Shown here piece by piece: positions 48,905-57,203 of a stretch of DNA of 64,000 nt. The notes below the pieces were generated by a model. The model did not search any database. It had not been told where the DNA came from and saw only the letters and a list, made by a program, of their open reading frames with translations. The translations under genes were made by a program, and so were the position numbers. Numbering within the stretch: the first letter of the stretch is position 1; every line of letters starts with the position of its first letter. Source of the DNA: CAYGDP01 sp964348665 (lineage in GTDB: Bacteria; Verrucomicrobiota; Verrucomicrobiia; Palsa-1439; CAYGDP01); assembly GCA_964348665.1 (NCBI GenBank), contig CAYGDP010000016.1:1-64000 (forward strand), given 5' to 3'.

Positions 48905-49059
48905 GAGCGCAGTCTAATCCAACCCGCGACAGCACACAAGTTGGATTGTCCATCTGCAATCTTACCGAAGACTTATCGTGGCAACCCATTCAGTATCCAG
49001 CTATCAGAATTCAGCTTCCAGAATGGCGTACCGAGCGCAAATTACGTTTCGTCCTATGA
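48905..49059. other. Spacer, no feature seen
   Basis: This spacer lies between two minus-strand genes. It contains tcagtatccagctatcagaa, a loose low-complexity word, and no gene or RNA that I can support. Confidence 0.4.
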
Positions 49060-49842
49060 TTAAAAAGGGTCCCATATATAGACCACACAGTTCGGTAGAC
49101 TCTTCTTTAAGCCTTCTATTCCCTCGCACGATACCTTAGTGTTGTTGATAAATAGCATCCTCAACTGTGTTAGCGATTTCAAATGCTCCATCCCAACATC
49201 GCTTACCTCCGTGCGACTAAGCATAAGTGACTGCAATTTCGTTAATAGCTTCAGATGCGTCAGCCCCTTATCGCTCATCTTTGTGCCGCCTAGATTAAGT
49301 TGACTTAGATTTTCGAGCTTAGCTACCCAAACAAGGTCGGCGTCAGTTAAATTACTGCCAGAAAAATTACCTTCGGTAATTTCCACATTGCAAATCACCA
49401 ATAGTCGCAGGTTGATTCGTGCCGATAAACTCGGCAGCTTCTTGTGCTCGCGGAGGAACAACACTGCTCCCACCGACCAGAGCGCAGCCAGGACGATGGC
49501 TTGCAACGCTAGAAAATGCCATTTGTATTTCCAGACCGCCAGAACTGCGGGTAACAAGGCCACAAAGAAATACGAAAAAAACAACTGAAGCTCAATCAGC
49601 ATAACCCAGCCCTGCGGCAATGGGCTGACGATTTTATCGAAAAACGGAACGGCAGGTTGGAAGACTAACGCCAATAGCTCAACCAGTTCAGACTTGTGGC
49701 GTAGCATAACAAAAGACACGGCTAAAAGGGCACAAATCGCGGCATAAAGTAACGCGGCGCGTTCGGGCTTTGCGCGTGCGAACTCATGCAGACGGCGCAA
49801 CACCGACCGTCTCCGCTGTGGAAGTGGTTGTCCTTCTGCCAT
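49060..49842 (-). CDS. Membrane-anchored leucine-rich-repeat protein
   Basis: The protein has 260 residues. Three or four hydrophobic segments fill residues about 28-130. LRRs follow (ENLSQLNLGGTKMSDKGLTH, TKLQSLMLSRTEVSDVGMEH, TQLRMLFINNTKVSCEGIEG), with the ending VVYIWDPF. The ribonuclease-inhibitor-like TxVSDxGLxxL type is common in planctomycetes and Verrucomicrobia. Function is unknown. Confidence 0.78.
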   Translation of the reverse strand: MAEGQPLPQRRRSVLRRLHEFARAKPERAALLYAAICALLAVSFVMLRHKSELVELLALVFQPAVPFFDKIVSPLPQGWVMLIELQLFFSYFFVALLPAVLAVWKYKWHFLALQAIVLAALWSVGAVLFLREHKKLPSLSARINLRLLVICNVEITEGNFSGSNLTDADLVWVAKLENLSQLNLGGTKMSDKGLTHLKLLTKLQSLMLSRTEVSDVGMEHLKSLTQLRMLFINNTKVSCEGIEGLKKSLPNCVVYIWDPF

Positions 49843-49877
49843 ACGCCAACTATGTTCTCAAATGGCTCGCTCCGCAA

Positions 49878-49907
49878 TTGAAAATCTGATAACAATTCTT
49901 GTATATC
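49878..49907 (+). promoter_or_regulatory. Promoter of the hydroxyacid dehydrogenase operon
   Basis: TTGAAA (49878-49883), an 18-nt spacer and TATATC (49902-49907). The ATG is 5 nt after, which would give a leaderless message. Confidence 0.5.
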
Positions 49908-49911
49908 CACT

Positions 49912-50919
49912 ATGGCTTGGAAAATCCTAGTCACCGCACGCGCGTTCAGCGAAGTCGGCCAGGACGCAATCCAACTCCTTCGCGACGCGGATTGTGAGGT
50001 GGTCATCCCTCCTAAATTTGGGCCGATCATGGCGGAGGCGCTGCTTCCACTCTTGAAGGGGGCTGATGCGGTGCTTGCCAGTGCTGACCAATACAGCGCC
50101 GACGTATTGCGTTCCCCTGAAGTTTCCCACTTGAAAATCATCTCTCGCTGGGGTGTCGGGTTCGATTCGGTGGATGTTCACGCAGCATCCCAGCAGGGCA
50201 TTGTCGTCACCTACACGCCGGGGATGCTCAATGATACGGTGGCCGATTATACATTCGCGCTGTTGTTTTCCATCGCTAGACGTGTCCATGACGGCGACGC
50301 TTCCCTGCGCCGGGGCGAATGGAAACCGCCATGGGGAGATGATATTTTCGGGAAAACCCTCGGAATCGTAGGGTGCGGCCGAATTGGCCAGGTGGTTGCG
50401 CATCGGGCGAGCGGTTTCAATTTTCGCCTGCTCGGTTACGATGTCGCGCCTTCGACGGAAGCCAAGAAACTCGGCATCGAGTTTATCCCTCTCGAGGAAT
50501 TGCTGGCGCTAAGCGATTTTGTCACCTTGCATAGTGCATTGACACCGCAGAATCGTGGATTGATCGGCGAAGCCCAATTACGAAAGATGAAAAAATCGGC
50601 GTATCTCATCAACACCGCTCGAGGTGGGCTTGTGGACGAACCAGCGCTGGTTCGGGCTTTACAGGAAGGTTGGATTGCCGGCGCAGCGCTGGATACATTC
50701 GTCACCGAGCCTTTGCCCACGGATCATCCATTCCGAACCACTCCGAATCTGTTACTCACCCCTCATCAAGCCCCGTGCGGCCGTGAATCGGCTGAACAAG
50801 TGAGCCTAACTGCCGCGCAAGCAATAGTGGATTTGATGAACGGGCACAGGCCAAAATTTGTGATAGACTCGGCGGTCTTTGATACTCCTAGTCTGCGCGC
50901 GAAATTAAGGAAACGATGA
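49912..50919 (+). CDS. D-2-hydroxyacid dehydrogenase (phosphoglycerate-dehydrogenase-like)
   Basis: The protein has 335 residues. NAD binding is at LGIVGCGRIGQVVAHRASGF. Catalytic residues lie in LINTARGGLVDEPAL (Arg), DTFVTEPLPTDHPF (Glu) and LLTPHQAPCGRES (His). There is no ACT domain, so biosynthetic serine regulation is unlikely. It is translationally coupled with an HpcH/HpaI aldolase, suggesting a hydroxyacid or sugar-acid degradation pair. Confidence 0.9.
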   Translation: MAWKILVTARAFSEVGQDAIQLLRDADCEVVIPPKFGPIMAEALLPLLKGADAVLASADQYSADVLRSPEVSHLKIISRWGVGFDSVDVHAASQQGIVVTYTPGMLNDTVADYTFALLFSIARRVHDGDASLRRGEWKPPWGDDIFGKTLGIVGCGRIGQVVAHRASGFNFRLLGYDVAPSTEAKKLGIEFIPLEELLALSDFVTLHSALTPQNRGLIGEAQLRKMKKSAYLINTARGGLVDEPALVRALQEGWIAGAALDTFVTEPLPTDHPFRTTPNLLLTPHQAPCGRESAEQVSLTAAQAIVDLMNGHRPKFVIDSAVFDTPSLRAKLRKR

Positions 50920-51710
50920 AATCAAACCATGTCCTCGCCAAACTCAAACGCGGCGAGCCGAGCATCGGCACTTGGCTTTCATTGCCGGATCCGCTTGCGG
51001 CACGATTGATGGCAACAGTCGGGTTTGACTGGCTTACGGTGGACTTGGAACATTCGCCAATCAACATCGAGACGGCTGCGACCAGTTTCGCGATGATCGC
51101 CGCGGGCGGCCCAGCACCGCTGGCGCGAATCTCCTGGAACACCGGCGAAAATATCAAGCGCGTGCTCGATAACGGCGCGTGGGGAGTTGTTGTACCGATG
51201 GTGAACGATAGACAAAGCGCTGAATTGGCGGTCGAATCAGCGCGGTACGCCCCCGCGGGACGACGGTCGGTCGGTGGACAATACCACGCTGCAAGTTTCG
51301 ACACCGACTCGCCCAAGTATTATGAGCGAGCCAACGACGAAATCCTGCTGGTAGTCATGATCGAACATATCGAAGGTGTTGAAAACGCGGATAAAATCCT
51401 AAGTGTGCCAGGGATCAACGCTGTTTTTATTGGCCCAAACGATCTCACGAAATCCATGGGTAAAAAACCGTCGTTTGAGAGCAGTGACAAAGACTTCGTG
51501 GACGCGCTTAACCATGTAAAAACGATTGCGAAGAAAAATGGAGTGGCACCGGGGATCCATGTTGCGGACGCGGCGGCGGCGCAACGACGAATTGTGGAAG
51601 GATTTCAGTTTATAGCGATAACCAGTGAATTGGGTATGATGCTCGCCAAAGCAAAAGAAGTGGCGACGACACTTGGGCTGGGAAACAACCGAGATGTGGC
51701 AAAGTATTGA
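50916..51710 (+). CDS. HpcH/HpaI-family aldolase
   Basis: The protein has 264 residues. It has SIGTWLSLPDPLAARLMA, WLTVDLEHSPIN with the catalytic His, GVVVPMVNDRQSAELAVESARYAPAG (written here in part), VVMIEHIEGVEN with the metal Glu, and NAVFIGPNDLTKSMG with the metal Asp. This class II pyruvate aldolase cleaves 2-keto-3-deoxy acids. It overlaps the dehydrogenase stop by 4 nt, so the two act in one pathway. Confidence 0.9.
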   Translation: MKSNHVLAKLKRGEPSIGTWLSLPDPLAARLMATVGFDWLTVDLEHSPINIETAATSFAMIAAGGPAPLARISWNTGENIKRVLDNGAWGVVVPMVNDRQSAELAVESARYAPAGRRSVGGQYHAASFDTDSPKYYERANDEILLVVMIEHIEGVENADKILSVPGINAVFIGPNDLTKSMGKKPSFESSDKDFVDALNHVKTIAKKNGVAPGIHVADAAAAQRRIVEGFQFIAITSELGMMLAKAKEVATTLGLGNNRDVAKY

Positions 51711-51716
51711 AAAAAA

Positions 51717-51793
51717 TGGAGCGAGCGAAGGGATTCGAACCCTCGACATCAACCTTGGCAAGGTTGCGCTCTACCAGACTGAGCTACGCTCGC
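51717..51793 (-). tRNA. tRNA-Gly (GCC)
   Basis: The gene has 77 nt with an encoded CCA. On the minus strand the acceptor GCGAGCG pairs with CGCTCGC, the discriminator is U, and the anticodon loop is TTGCCAA. D and T arms (AGCTCAGTCTGGTAGAGC and GGTTCGAATCCC) are normal. It ends 6 nt after the aldolase stop. Confidence 0.95.
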
Positions 51794-51844
51794 TTCCGAC
51801 ACAAATCCTATGCTAAACTAACCAATAAACAAGCCCATTCTCAA

Positions 51845-51962
51845 ACCCTCGACATCAACCCCGCAAAGCGGGGTAAACCTTGGCAAGGTTCAGGACGCCC
51901 TGCGTCCTTGCGCTCTACCAGACTGAGCTACGTTCACCACGTTCTACGTGGCTCGCTTCCTC
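51845..51962 (-). pseudogene. tRNA-Gly (GCC) pseudogene with three 19-nt hairpin insertions
   Basis: It is colinear with the intact tRNA 50 bases away and repeats its acceptor, D, anticodon and part of the T region exactly. Three inserts of 19 nt each lie at 51861-51879 (ccccgcaaagcggggtaaa), 51893-51911 (caggacgccctgcgtcctt) and 51935-51953 (ttcaccacgttctacgtgg). Each has a perfect 6- or 7-bp stem and a 3-nt loop. Two flank the anticodon arm and one splits the acceptor stem. The 3' acceptor part is missing. Confidence 0.92.
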
Positions 51963-51996
51963 GAACGCTGTTATCCTACGCCGATCACTCGCAAAA

Positions 51997-52557
51997 TCAA
52001 GTGCTGTTTTTCGATAACAGGGCGCGGCTCTGCTCCGATGGTCTGTTTTGCTCGTCCCGACGAGCCGATCGAAACCGCAGTGGAAGAAAAATCCACTTCT
52101 CACCAAACTTCGCCCACCGAACTGCAAAAACAATGTACTTGCTCTGCGGAATACATCCGGAAATGACCGACGCGTGTCGCCGAGGCACAAAACCATTTTC
52201 CGAATGTTTATAACGCAACTTCACCGCAAGCATTTCCACGTACGCTGCATCCGACAGGTTCATCTCGTTACGCAAAGAAAGAGCAAAATGCCATCCGTCT
52301 TCCAAAGCCCCTCCAGCACGCGGGATTGATCGCGTTTGCGCATATCGAGTAAATCGTTCTCGGAACTCGTGGCCGAGCGATTGTGCCAGCCGTGGCCACA
52401 TCTTTGCCACACCACGTATTCGCTTCCGCAGTAGGGACGCAGAAGCAGCATCCAGCCGTCGCTGGTCAAATCCAATTTGCCCAGCGTCAATTTTGGTCAA
52501 CACACGGACCAACTCTGCTTGTTGATCGGATAAATGTTGGCGAGCGTCAGGGGACAT
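51997..52557 (-). CDS. Partner protein of the DUF692/MNIO enzyme
   Basis: This 186-residue protein starts MSPDARQHLSDQQAELVRVL and overlaps the enzyme gene by 11 nt. It has helical segments with MWPRLAQSLGHEFRERFTRYA and GGALEDGWHFALSL, like the small helical partners that bind precursors for MNIO enzymes. The last about 60 residues are basic and less ordered in appearance. The partner role is inferred from position and this resemblance. Confidence 0.7.
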   Translation of the reverse strand: MSPDARQHLSDQQAELVRVLTKIDAGQIGFDQRRLDAASASLLRKRIRGVAKMWPRLAQSLGHEFRERFTRYAQTRSIPRAGGALEDGWHFALSLRNEMNLSDAAYVEMLAVKLRYKHSENGFVPRRHASVISGCIPQSKYIVFAVRWAKFGEKWIFLPLRFRSARRDEQNRPSEQSRALLSKNST

Positions 52558-53395
52558 GAAGCACCTCCCTTCGTTTCTGGCCACGACGGATTGCCCCTTC
52601 GATTGCTTCCAGTTCGGCTTGGAGTTCGCGATCGGAGGGATAATCGTCATCTCGCTCCAAGAGAACACCATGAGGATCAATCCGCGCACAAAGTTCCTCC
52701 AGTAAATTCAAGACCGCTGGCTGAACGGGATGCGCATGACTGTCATGATAAAGCCCGTCGCGTTCGATGCCACCCGCGATATGCATGTACGCAATTCGAT
52801 CAAGCGGGATACGATCAAGAAACTCCAGTGGATCGTTGCCGTGATTGCGGGCGTTGGCGTAGACATTGGAGATATCGAGAAGCAGGAGTGTGTCGGTGCG
52901 TTGGAGGACTTCCTGAAGAAAAGTCGCCTCATCTATTTCTGCATCGGGCCATTGGAATAGCGTCGCAATATTTTCGAGAGCAAGCGGCACGGGCAACGCG
53001 CGTTTCGCCAGCAGGATATTCTCGACCACAACATCCAACGCTTCCCGCGTTCGTGGCAACGGAAGCAAATGCCCCGCCTCGATACCTCCCGCGCGAACGA
53101 ATGCGAGATGTTCACTAATCAACGGAGCGCGAACGAGCTCCGACAATCGCGCCAAATGTTCCAATCGCGCAGGATCAGGCACGGCAGCACCACCCAGAGA
53201 CAGCGAAACACCATGCGGAATGATGGGTACACCTCGATCGCGCAGGTGATTCACGGCTGGCGGAATCTCGGCTCCACGCGAAAAATTCTCCGCGACGATT
53301 TCGACGAAACCCAGCCGGTTATGACGTTCAATCGATAGCGCCAATTCAGGTCGCCAGCCAATTCCGATACCCGTTGGAAATTGTTGTGAATTCAT
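52547..53395 (-). CDS. DUF692 multinuclear non-heme iron oxidase (MNIO)
   Basis: This 282-residue TIM-barrel enzyme starts MNSQQFPTGIGIGWRPEL (the longer frame is the Gly/Cys tail of the preceding gene in another frame). Metal-ligand positions of the family are present: IPHGVSLSLGG, ISEHLAF, LALENIA, LLDISNVYANARNHG, YMHIAGG, DSHAHPV and LLERDDD. Related enzymes oxidise Cys residues in ribosomal peptides (TglH, MbnB, bufferin systems). The 4-nt overlap with the Cys-tailed gene makes that protein the likely substrate. Confidence 0.88.
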   Translation of the reverse strand: MNSQQFPTGIGIGWRPELALSIERHNRLGFVEIVAENFSRGAEIPPAVNHLRDRGVPIIPHGVSLSLGGAAVPDPARLEHLARLSELVRAPLISEHLAFVRAGGIEAGHLLPLPRTREALDVVVENILLAKRALPVPLALENIATLFQWPDAEIDEATFLQEVLQRTDTLLLLDISNVYANARNHGNDPLEFLDRIPLDRIAYMHIAGGIERDGLYHDSHAHPVQPAVLNLLEELCARIDPHGVLLERDDDYPSDRELQAELEAIEGAIRRGQKRREVLHVP

Positions 53396-54246
53396 CCTCC
53401 TCCACAGCCTCCACAGCCTCCGCCACCGCCGCCACCACAACTGCTGCCACAACTGCTACAGGAAGATCCCGAAGATTGTTGCGGCGGGCGCAAAGCCAGT
53501 TTAAAATTTGCAAGATCGCCTGAGGCAAGAATATCCATTCCAAACAGTGCGAACGCGATGACTAAATCATCACCGCTCAAACGATTCGGCGAAACCCGCG
53601 CGGTCGTCTCCAAAGCCGCATTCTCCTTTTTGAGGTCTTTGAGGGCAAGGGATCCGCGTCGTGTTCGGTGTGGGCCGACCAGGAAAAAAATAGCAACCCC
53701 GCACGCAATAATTACCAAGAAAACTAGAATCCCGACAGGCCGACTGCGGGAAATGCCAATAGCAATCTTGATCGAGCCGATTAAAGGCACGACGCAAAAT
53801 AACAGAAACGGAACCCATCGCGCCCAAAGTGCCTGGATACCAGCAGGGACAAGCTCGTGACGTTGTAGCTTCGCGCGAATCGCAGGAAGCGCTGTTTGGG
53901 CGTATCCCTTCACTGCGTCAATATCTCCCGATGCCGAACATTGATAAACTGCTCGCTCGATGGGGTGGGCAGTCGAAGCCAAGGGTGCGATTCTCTGCAG
54001 TTTCCTGGCTCCTACATCAACACCGAGAATCTTGCTCTGTACGAGCACTGCCATTGCCGACTCGATGGCGCGCTGTTTGCTAACCAAATAGGCAATATCA
54101 TACGGTTCCAGCTCGATTTGTTCGGTCGGACGATCTGCGGGGAGACGCAAGAACCACCTCAACAACCCCGCCAAAACCGTCATCGTAACAAACACAAAAA
54201 GATAGACTTGAAGAAATTCTGGGCCGCGAAGATCGAAGGGGTTCAT
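53392..54246 (-). CDS. TIGR04222-like membrane protein with a Cys/Gly C-terminal tail
   Basis: The protein has 284 residues. The N-terminal membrane segment is FLQVYLFVFVTMTVLAGLLRW. A soluble region follows with LEPYDIAYLVSKQRAIESAMAVL. Two further helices come next (VPFLLFCVVPLIGSIKIAIG, GILVFLVIIACGVAIFFLV). Then there is a stretch (DDLVIAFALFGMDILASGDL) and a tail of Ser, Gly and Cys only, with Cys near residues 263, 266, 270, 278 and 281. The tail looks like a modification target rather than a folded domain. Confidence 0.82.
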   Translation of the reverse strand: MNPFDLRGPEFLQVYLFVFVTMTVLAGLLRWFLRLPADRPTEQIELEPYDIAYLVSKQRAIESAMAVLVQSKILGVDVGARKLQRIAPLASTAHPIERAVYQCSASGDIDAVKGYAQTALPAIRAKLQRHELVPAGIQALWARWVPFLLFCVVPLIGSIKIAIGISRSRPVGILVFLVIIACGVAIFFLVGPHRTRRGSLALKDLKKENAALETTARVSPNRLSGDDLVIAFALFGMDILASGDLANFKLALRPPQQSSGSSCSSCGSSCGGGGGGGCGGCGGG

Positions 54247-54249
54247 CGC

Positions 54250-55028
54250 TCACCGTAATTGCACGGCCGACGCGGCTGCTTTTTCGATGGTCATCAGCAC
54301 TCGGTCGCACAACGCAGCCATGTCTGCAATCTCGCTCACTTCGGCATCTCGAAGCGCCGACATGAGCGCGAGCGCCTGCCCATCCAACTGAAACTGCGAC
54401 GTTGCTTCCTCGAAGATCGTCTCTGTCCGTTGCCCGGAGAACATAGGTTTTCCCGCAAGATATAGCAACCACGCCAATTGAATCGCCAGCGGCCGAGCCG
54501 TGTCAACCATGGCCGCTTCCATTGCGGGCACAGAATTGAGGCTTGAAACAAGCTTTCGTCGCAATCGCAATCCGAGATTGAGTAATTCTTGCTCGATCCG
54601 CAAGCGAATATCCTCCCGCTTGACTTCGATCCCCGCGAAAGGATTTTGGCCGAATAACACAACATTTTTCGATTGAATATCCAACGCTTTGATGGGGAAT
54701 AGCGCCACGAGCTTGCTCACGTCGACGGGAGTCAATAGGAGGGGTTCAATCCTCGCTTTTCGCCAAGCTCCGCGCNNNNNNNNNNNNNNNNNNNNNNNNN
54801 NNNNNNNNNNNNNNNNNNNNNNNNNNNNNNNNNNNNNNNNNNNNNNNNNNNNNNNNNNNNNNNNNNNNNNNNNNNCCGCGCCAGTCCTCCGTAAAGGATC
54901 AATCCGATGATGTTCTCCCCTCCCTCGCGGACCAGCGCTTCGCAAAGCTCCCGTATCGCTGTCTTGATCTCGTCCGGTACATTCAGCTGGTCTAATGCTG
55001 GAAACTCGTCCGTTGCGGTACTTGGCAC
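54250..55028 (-). CDS. Nucleotidyltransferase-like protein (interrupted by the assembly gap)
   Basis: The start is the GTG at 55028 behind AGGAGG (55035-55040). Residues after it include LCEALVREGGENIIGLILYGGLA, the beginning of an MNT-type nucleotidyltransferase. The catalytic acidic residues would fall in the 100-N gap (54776-54875). The frames on the two sides differ only because the gap length is arbitrary. The C-terminal part is helical (LAIQLAWLLYLAGKPMFSG). It ends 3 nt before the TIGR04222 gene, so it belongs to the MNIO operon. Confidence 0.65.
54776..54875. other. Assembly gap of exactly 100 N
   Basis: The run of N has the conventional length of a scaffold gap, so the true distance is unknown. 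It falls inside the nucleotidyltransferase gene. Confidence 1.
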
Positions 55029-55157
55029 TTGAATCCTCCTAGTCGCGAGTATGCTTCTCAATCCTCGAAAATCAAGCCCTGATTTGGACAGGTAACAGCG
55101 TCAACATCGAATATTCAACCCCGAACTCTCCTAGTTCAATGTTGGCTGCCTCCTAAG

Positions 55158-55241
55158 TGCCGAGGACAGGACTTGAACCTGCACTCCCTTTCGGGAACCA
55201 GCTCCTAAGGCTGGTGCGTCTGCCAGTTTCGCCACCTCGGC
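55158..55241 (-). tRNA. tRNA-Leu (UAG)
   Basis: The gene has 84 nt with a long variable arm (GGTTCCCGAAAGGGAG) and the Leu-type D arm. The acceptor GCCGAGG pairs with CCTCGGC, the discriminator is A, and the anticodon loop is CTTAGGA. The CCA is not encoded. Confidence 0.95.
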
Positions 55242-55333
55242 CATCGCGATTGGCACTATTGTAGCCGCAAATCTCATTTGCGGCAACTCGACATTGGAGC
55301 GTCAGGGGCGTCGCGTTCGTGGAACAGAAAAAA

Positions 55334-55407
55334 TGGAGCGGGCGAAGGGAATCGAACCCTCGTAGGTAGCTTGGAAGGCTACCGCTCTACCATTGAGCTA
55401 CGCCCGC
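55334..55407 (-). tRNA. tRNA-Gly (UCC)
   Basis: The gene has 74 nt including the encoded CCA. The acceptor GCGGGCG pairs with CGCCCGC, the discriminator is U, and the anticodon loop is CTTCCAA. It lies 92 nt from tRNA-Leu on the same strand and is likely co-transcribed with it. Confidence 0.95.
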
Positions 55408-55456
55408 TTGCGCGGTCATTTCCGTTTGATCACGGCAACTTCCACAGCCCAGTTTT

Positions 55457-55484
55457 AGTATACTGATGGCATCGCCAAATGCAA
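55457..55484 (-). promoter_or_regulatory. Promoter of the tRNA-Gly/tRNA-Leu unit
   Basis: On the minus strand: TTGCAT (55479-55484), a 16-nt spacer and TATACT (55457-55462). It is about 50 nt before the tRNA-Gly 5' end. Confidence 0.6.
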
Positions 55485-55540
55485 GCCCTCGAACGGTCAA
55501 TCAATCTTGAGATCAGTTTTGAGCCGAATTCGAAAGATAA

Positions 55541-55568
55541 TTGACAACGAGTTGCGATTGACTAGAGC
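55541..55568 (+). promoter_or_regulatory. Possible promoter of rsfS
   Basis: TTGACA (55541-55546), a 16-nt spacer and TAGAGC (55563-55568). It leaves a leader of about 115 nt before the ATG at 55691. Confidence 0.4.
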
Positions 55569-55690
55569 CGTCCCTCGTGCGATAGTTCCCAAGCTCGAAG
55601 CACCGATGACTCGATTGACCGACCCAACACAAACCGCTGGATCAGCGGTTGTTTTCCCCTTTCTTTCCCTGCGTTCGCCACAAAATCATT

Positions 55691-56047
55691 ATGCCCGCTA
55701 AACAGCCTTCCTTTACGCCCCTTCGCATCGCCAAGCTTTGTCGCGAAATCGCGCTGGATAAAAAAGCCGAAGACGTCGTCATCCTCGACCTTCGAAAAAT
55801 CTCTTCGCTCACGGATTTTTTTGTCATTTGCTCCGGAACCAGCGAGCCGCACCTCAAGGCAATTGCCAACGAGATCCTTGCCAAACTGAAGGAAAAGGGG
55901 CTGCATCGAAAGCATTATGCCGGGTCGCCCGCCAGCCGTTGGCTCGTGCTCGATTACTCCGACGTGCTGGTTCATATTTTTCACCCGCAGGTTCGCGCCC
56001 ATTACGCCCTTGAAGATCTTTGGCGGGATGCGAAGCGGGTGAAATAA
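55691..56047 (+). CDS. rsfS: Ribosome silencing factor
   Basis: This 118-residue protein binds L14 and blocks subunit joining. It has KKAEDVVILDLRKISSLTDF, FFVICSGTSEPHLKAIA, RWLVLDYSDVLVHIFHPQVR and the end YALEDLWRDAKRV, which define the family. The ATG at 55691 is chosen (MPAKQPSFTP); the upstream frame is spacer. Confidence 0.94.
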   Translation: MPAKQPSFTPLRIAKLCREIALDKKAEDVVILDLRKISSLTDFFVICSGTSEPHLKAIANEILAKLKEKGLHRKHYAGSPASRWLVLDYSDVLVHIFHPQVRAHYALEDLWRDAKRVK

Positions 56048-56106
56048 CGGCGGCCGAACGCGACAGGAATCGATTCGGTAGAAAAAGCAGCAGTCCGTCA
56101 AACGGC

Positions 56107-57057
56107 TCAATTGCGGGAATTTTGGCGGAGGGACTTCCATTCCCCGAAACTGATGAGCTGACGGCGGTCTTCATCCCAGAGGCGGAAGGAGAGCGATTTG
56201 AGGCTGGAAATCAGGGTAAGTGTTTTCACCCGACGAAACGTTTCGTCGGCGCGATGACATTCTTCGAGGTAGTAATTGGGAATCGCCGGGCTAAGGTGAT
56301 GGATGTGATGAAAACCAATGCTGCCGGTAAACCACTGGAGGATCTTGGGCAATTTGTAAAAAGAACTGCCTTCGATGGCTTGTGTCTCGAAATCCCATTT
56401 TTCCCGCCGTTCCCAGTAAACCCCCTCGAACTGATGTTGCACGTAAAACAGCCACATCCCGACAGAGCCGGCAAGCAAGATGACAGGCAACTGCACCAAT
56501 GCGTAGGCTTTCAAGCCGATCGTCATGCTCATGATCACGATGATTGCCGCCAGTGCCAGGTTCGTCCACAGCACGTTTACGCGTTCGCGATGTCCGCTAT
56601 GTGAGGCCGGAAACCGTTGATGAAGCAAAAAATAATATAGTGGGCCAACCACAAACAACGTAACGGGATTGCGCACCACCCGATAGGTCAATCGCTTGAG
56701 CCGGGATGCTTGCTGATACTCTGCAACGGTCCAGGTTGGCACATCCCCGACACCGCGACGATCGAGATCGCCGGATGTGGCATGATGAACCGAGTGATCG
56801 TGCCGCCAGTGGGCGCTCGGGGTAAACACGAACAACCCGGTGAAAAACCCGCAAATATCGTTGGCTTTTTGGGATTTGAAAAACGATCCGTGCGTGCAGT
56901 CATGCAAAATGATGAAGATCCGCACCAGAAACCCAGCGGTCGGCACAGCCAACGCGAGTGTGACCCAGTACGAAAATTTCAGGCTCCAGATCATTACCCC
57001 GAACATTGCCATGTACGGAATGACCGAGTTGGCCAGTTGCCACAAGCTACGCTGCAA
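56107..57057 (-). CDS. Fatty acid desaturase (start unclear)
   Basis: This 316-residue integral-membrane di-iron enzyme has His boxes HDCTHGSFF, HWRHDHSVHHATSG and FHHIHHLSPAIPNY. It introduces double bonds into acyl chains. The only standard start in the conserved part is a TTG at 57057. However, the frame continues upstream with sensible residues (PDEFASRSWRRAIAPYQTPA) and then enters a 33-nt palindrome (57147-57179), with no ATG, GTG or TTG. The real start may have been disturbed by that insertion. Confidence 0.85.
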   Translation of the reverse strand: MQRSLWQLANSVIPYMAMFGVMIWSLKFSYWVTLALAVPTAGFLVRIFIILHDCTHGSFFKSQKANDICGFFTGLFVFTPSAHWRHDHSVHHATSGDLDRRGVGDVPTWTVAEYQQASRLKRLTYRVVRNPVTLFVVGPLYYFLLHQRFPASHSGHRERVNVLWTNLALAAIIVIMSMTIGLKAYALVQLPVILLAGSVGMWLFYVQHQFEGVYWERREKWDFETQAIEGSSFYKLPKILQWFTGSIGFHHIHHLSPAIPNYYLEECHRADETFRRVKTLTLISSLKSLSFRLWDEDRRQLISFGEWKSLRQNSRN

Positions 57058-57146
57058 GGCCGGAGTTTGGTACGGCGCAATCGCCCGGCGCCACGAGCGC
57101 GAGGCAAATTCGTCGGGAATGACTGCGGATGCGTGGGGAGAATCAC

Positions 57147-57179
57147 CCGAGCGCCCCGCGTTCCGCGCGGGACGCTCGG
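57147..57179. repeat. Palindrome upstream of, or inside, the desaturase 5' end
   Basis: Two 14-nt arms (ccgagcgccccgcg and cgcgggacgctcgg, one mismatch) surround a 5-nt loop. It could act as the terminator of the RRM gene, though no T-run follows, or be another inserted palindrome. Confidence 0.7.
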
Positions 57180-57203
57180 TGATTTCGATTGGTGTTTGGG
57201 AAC

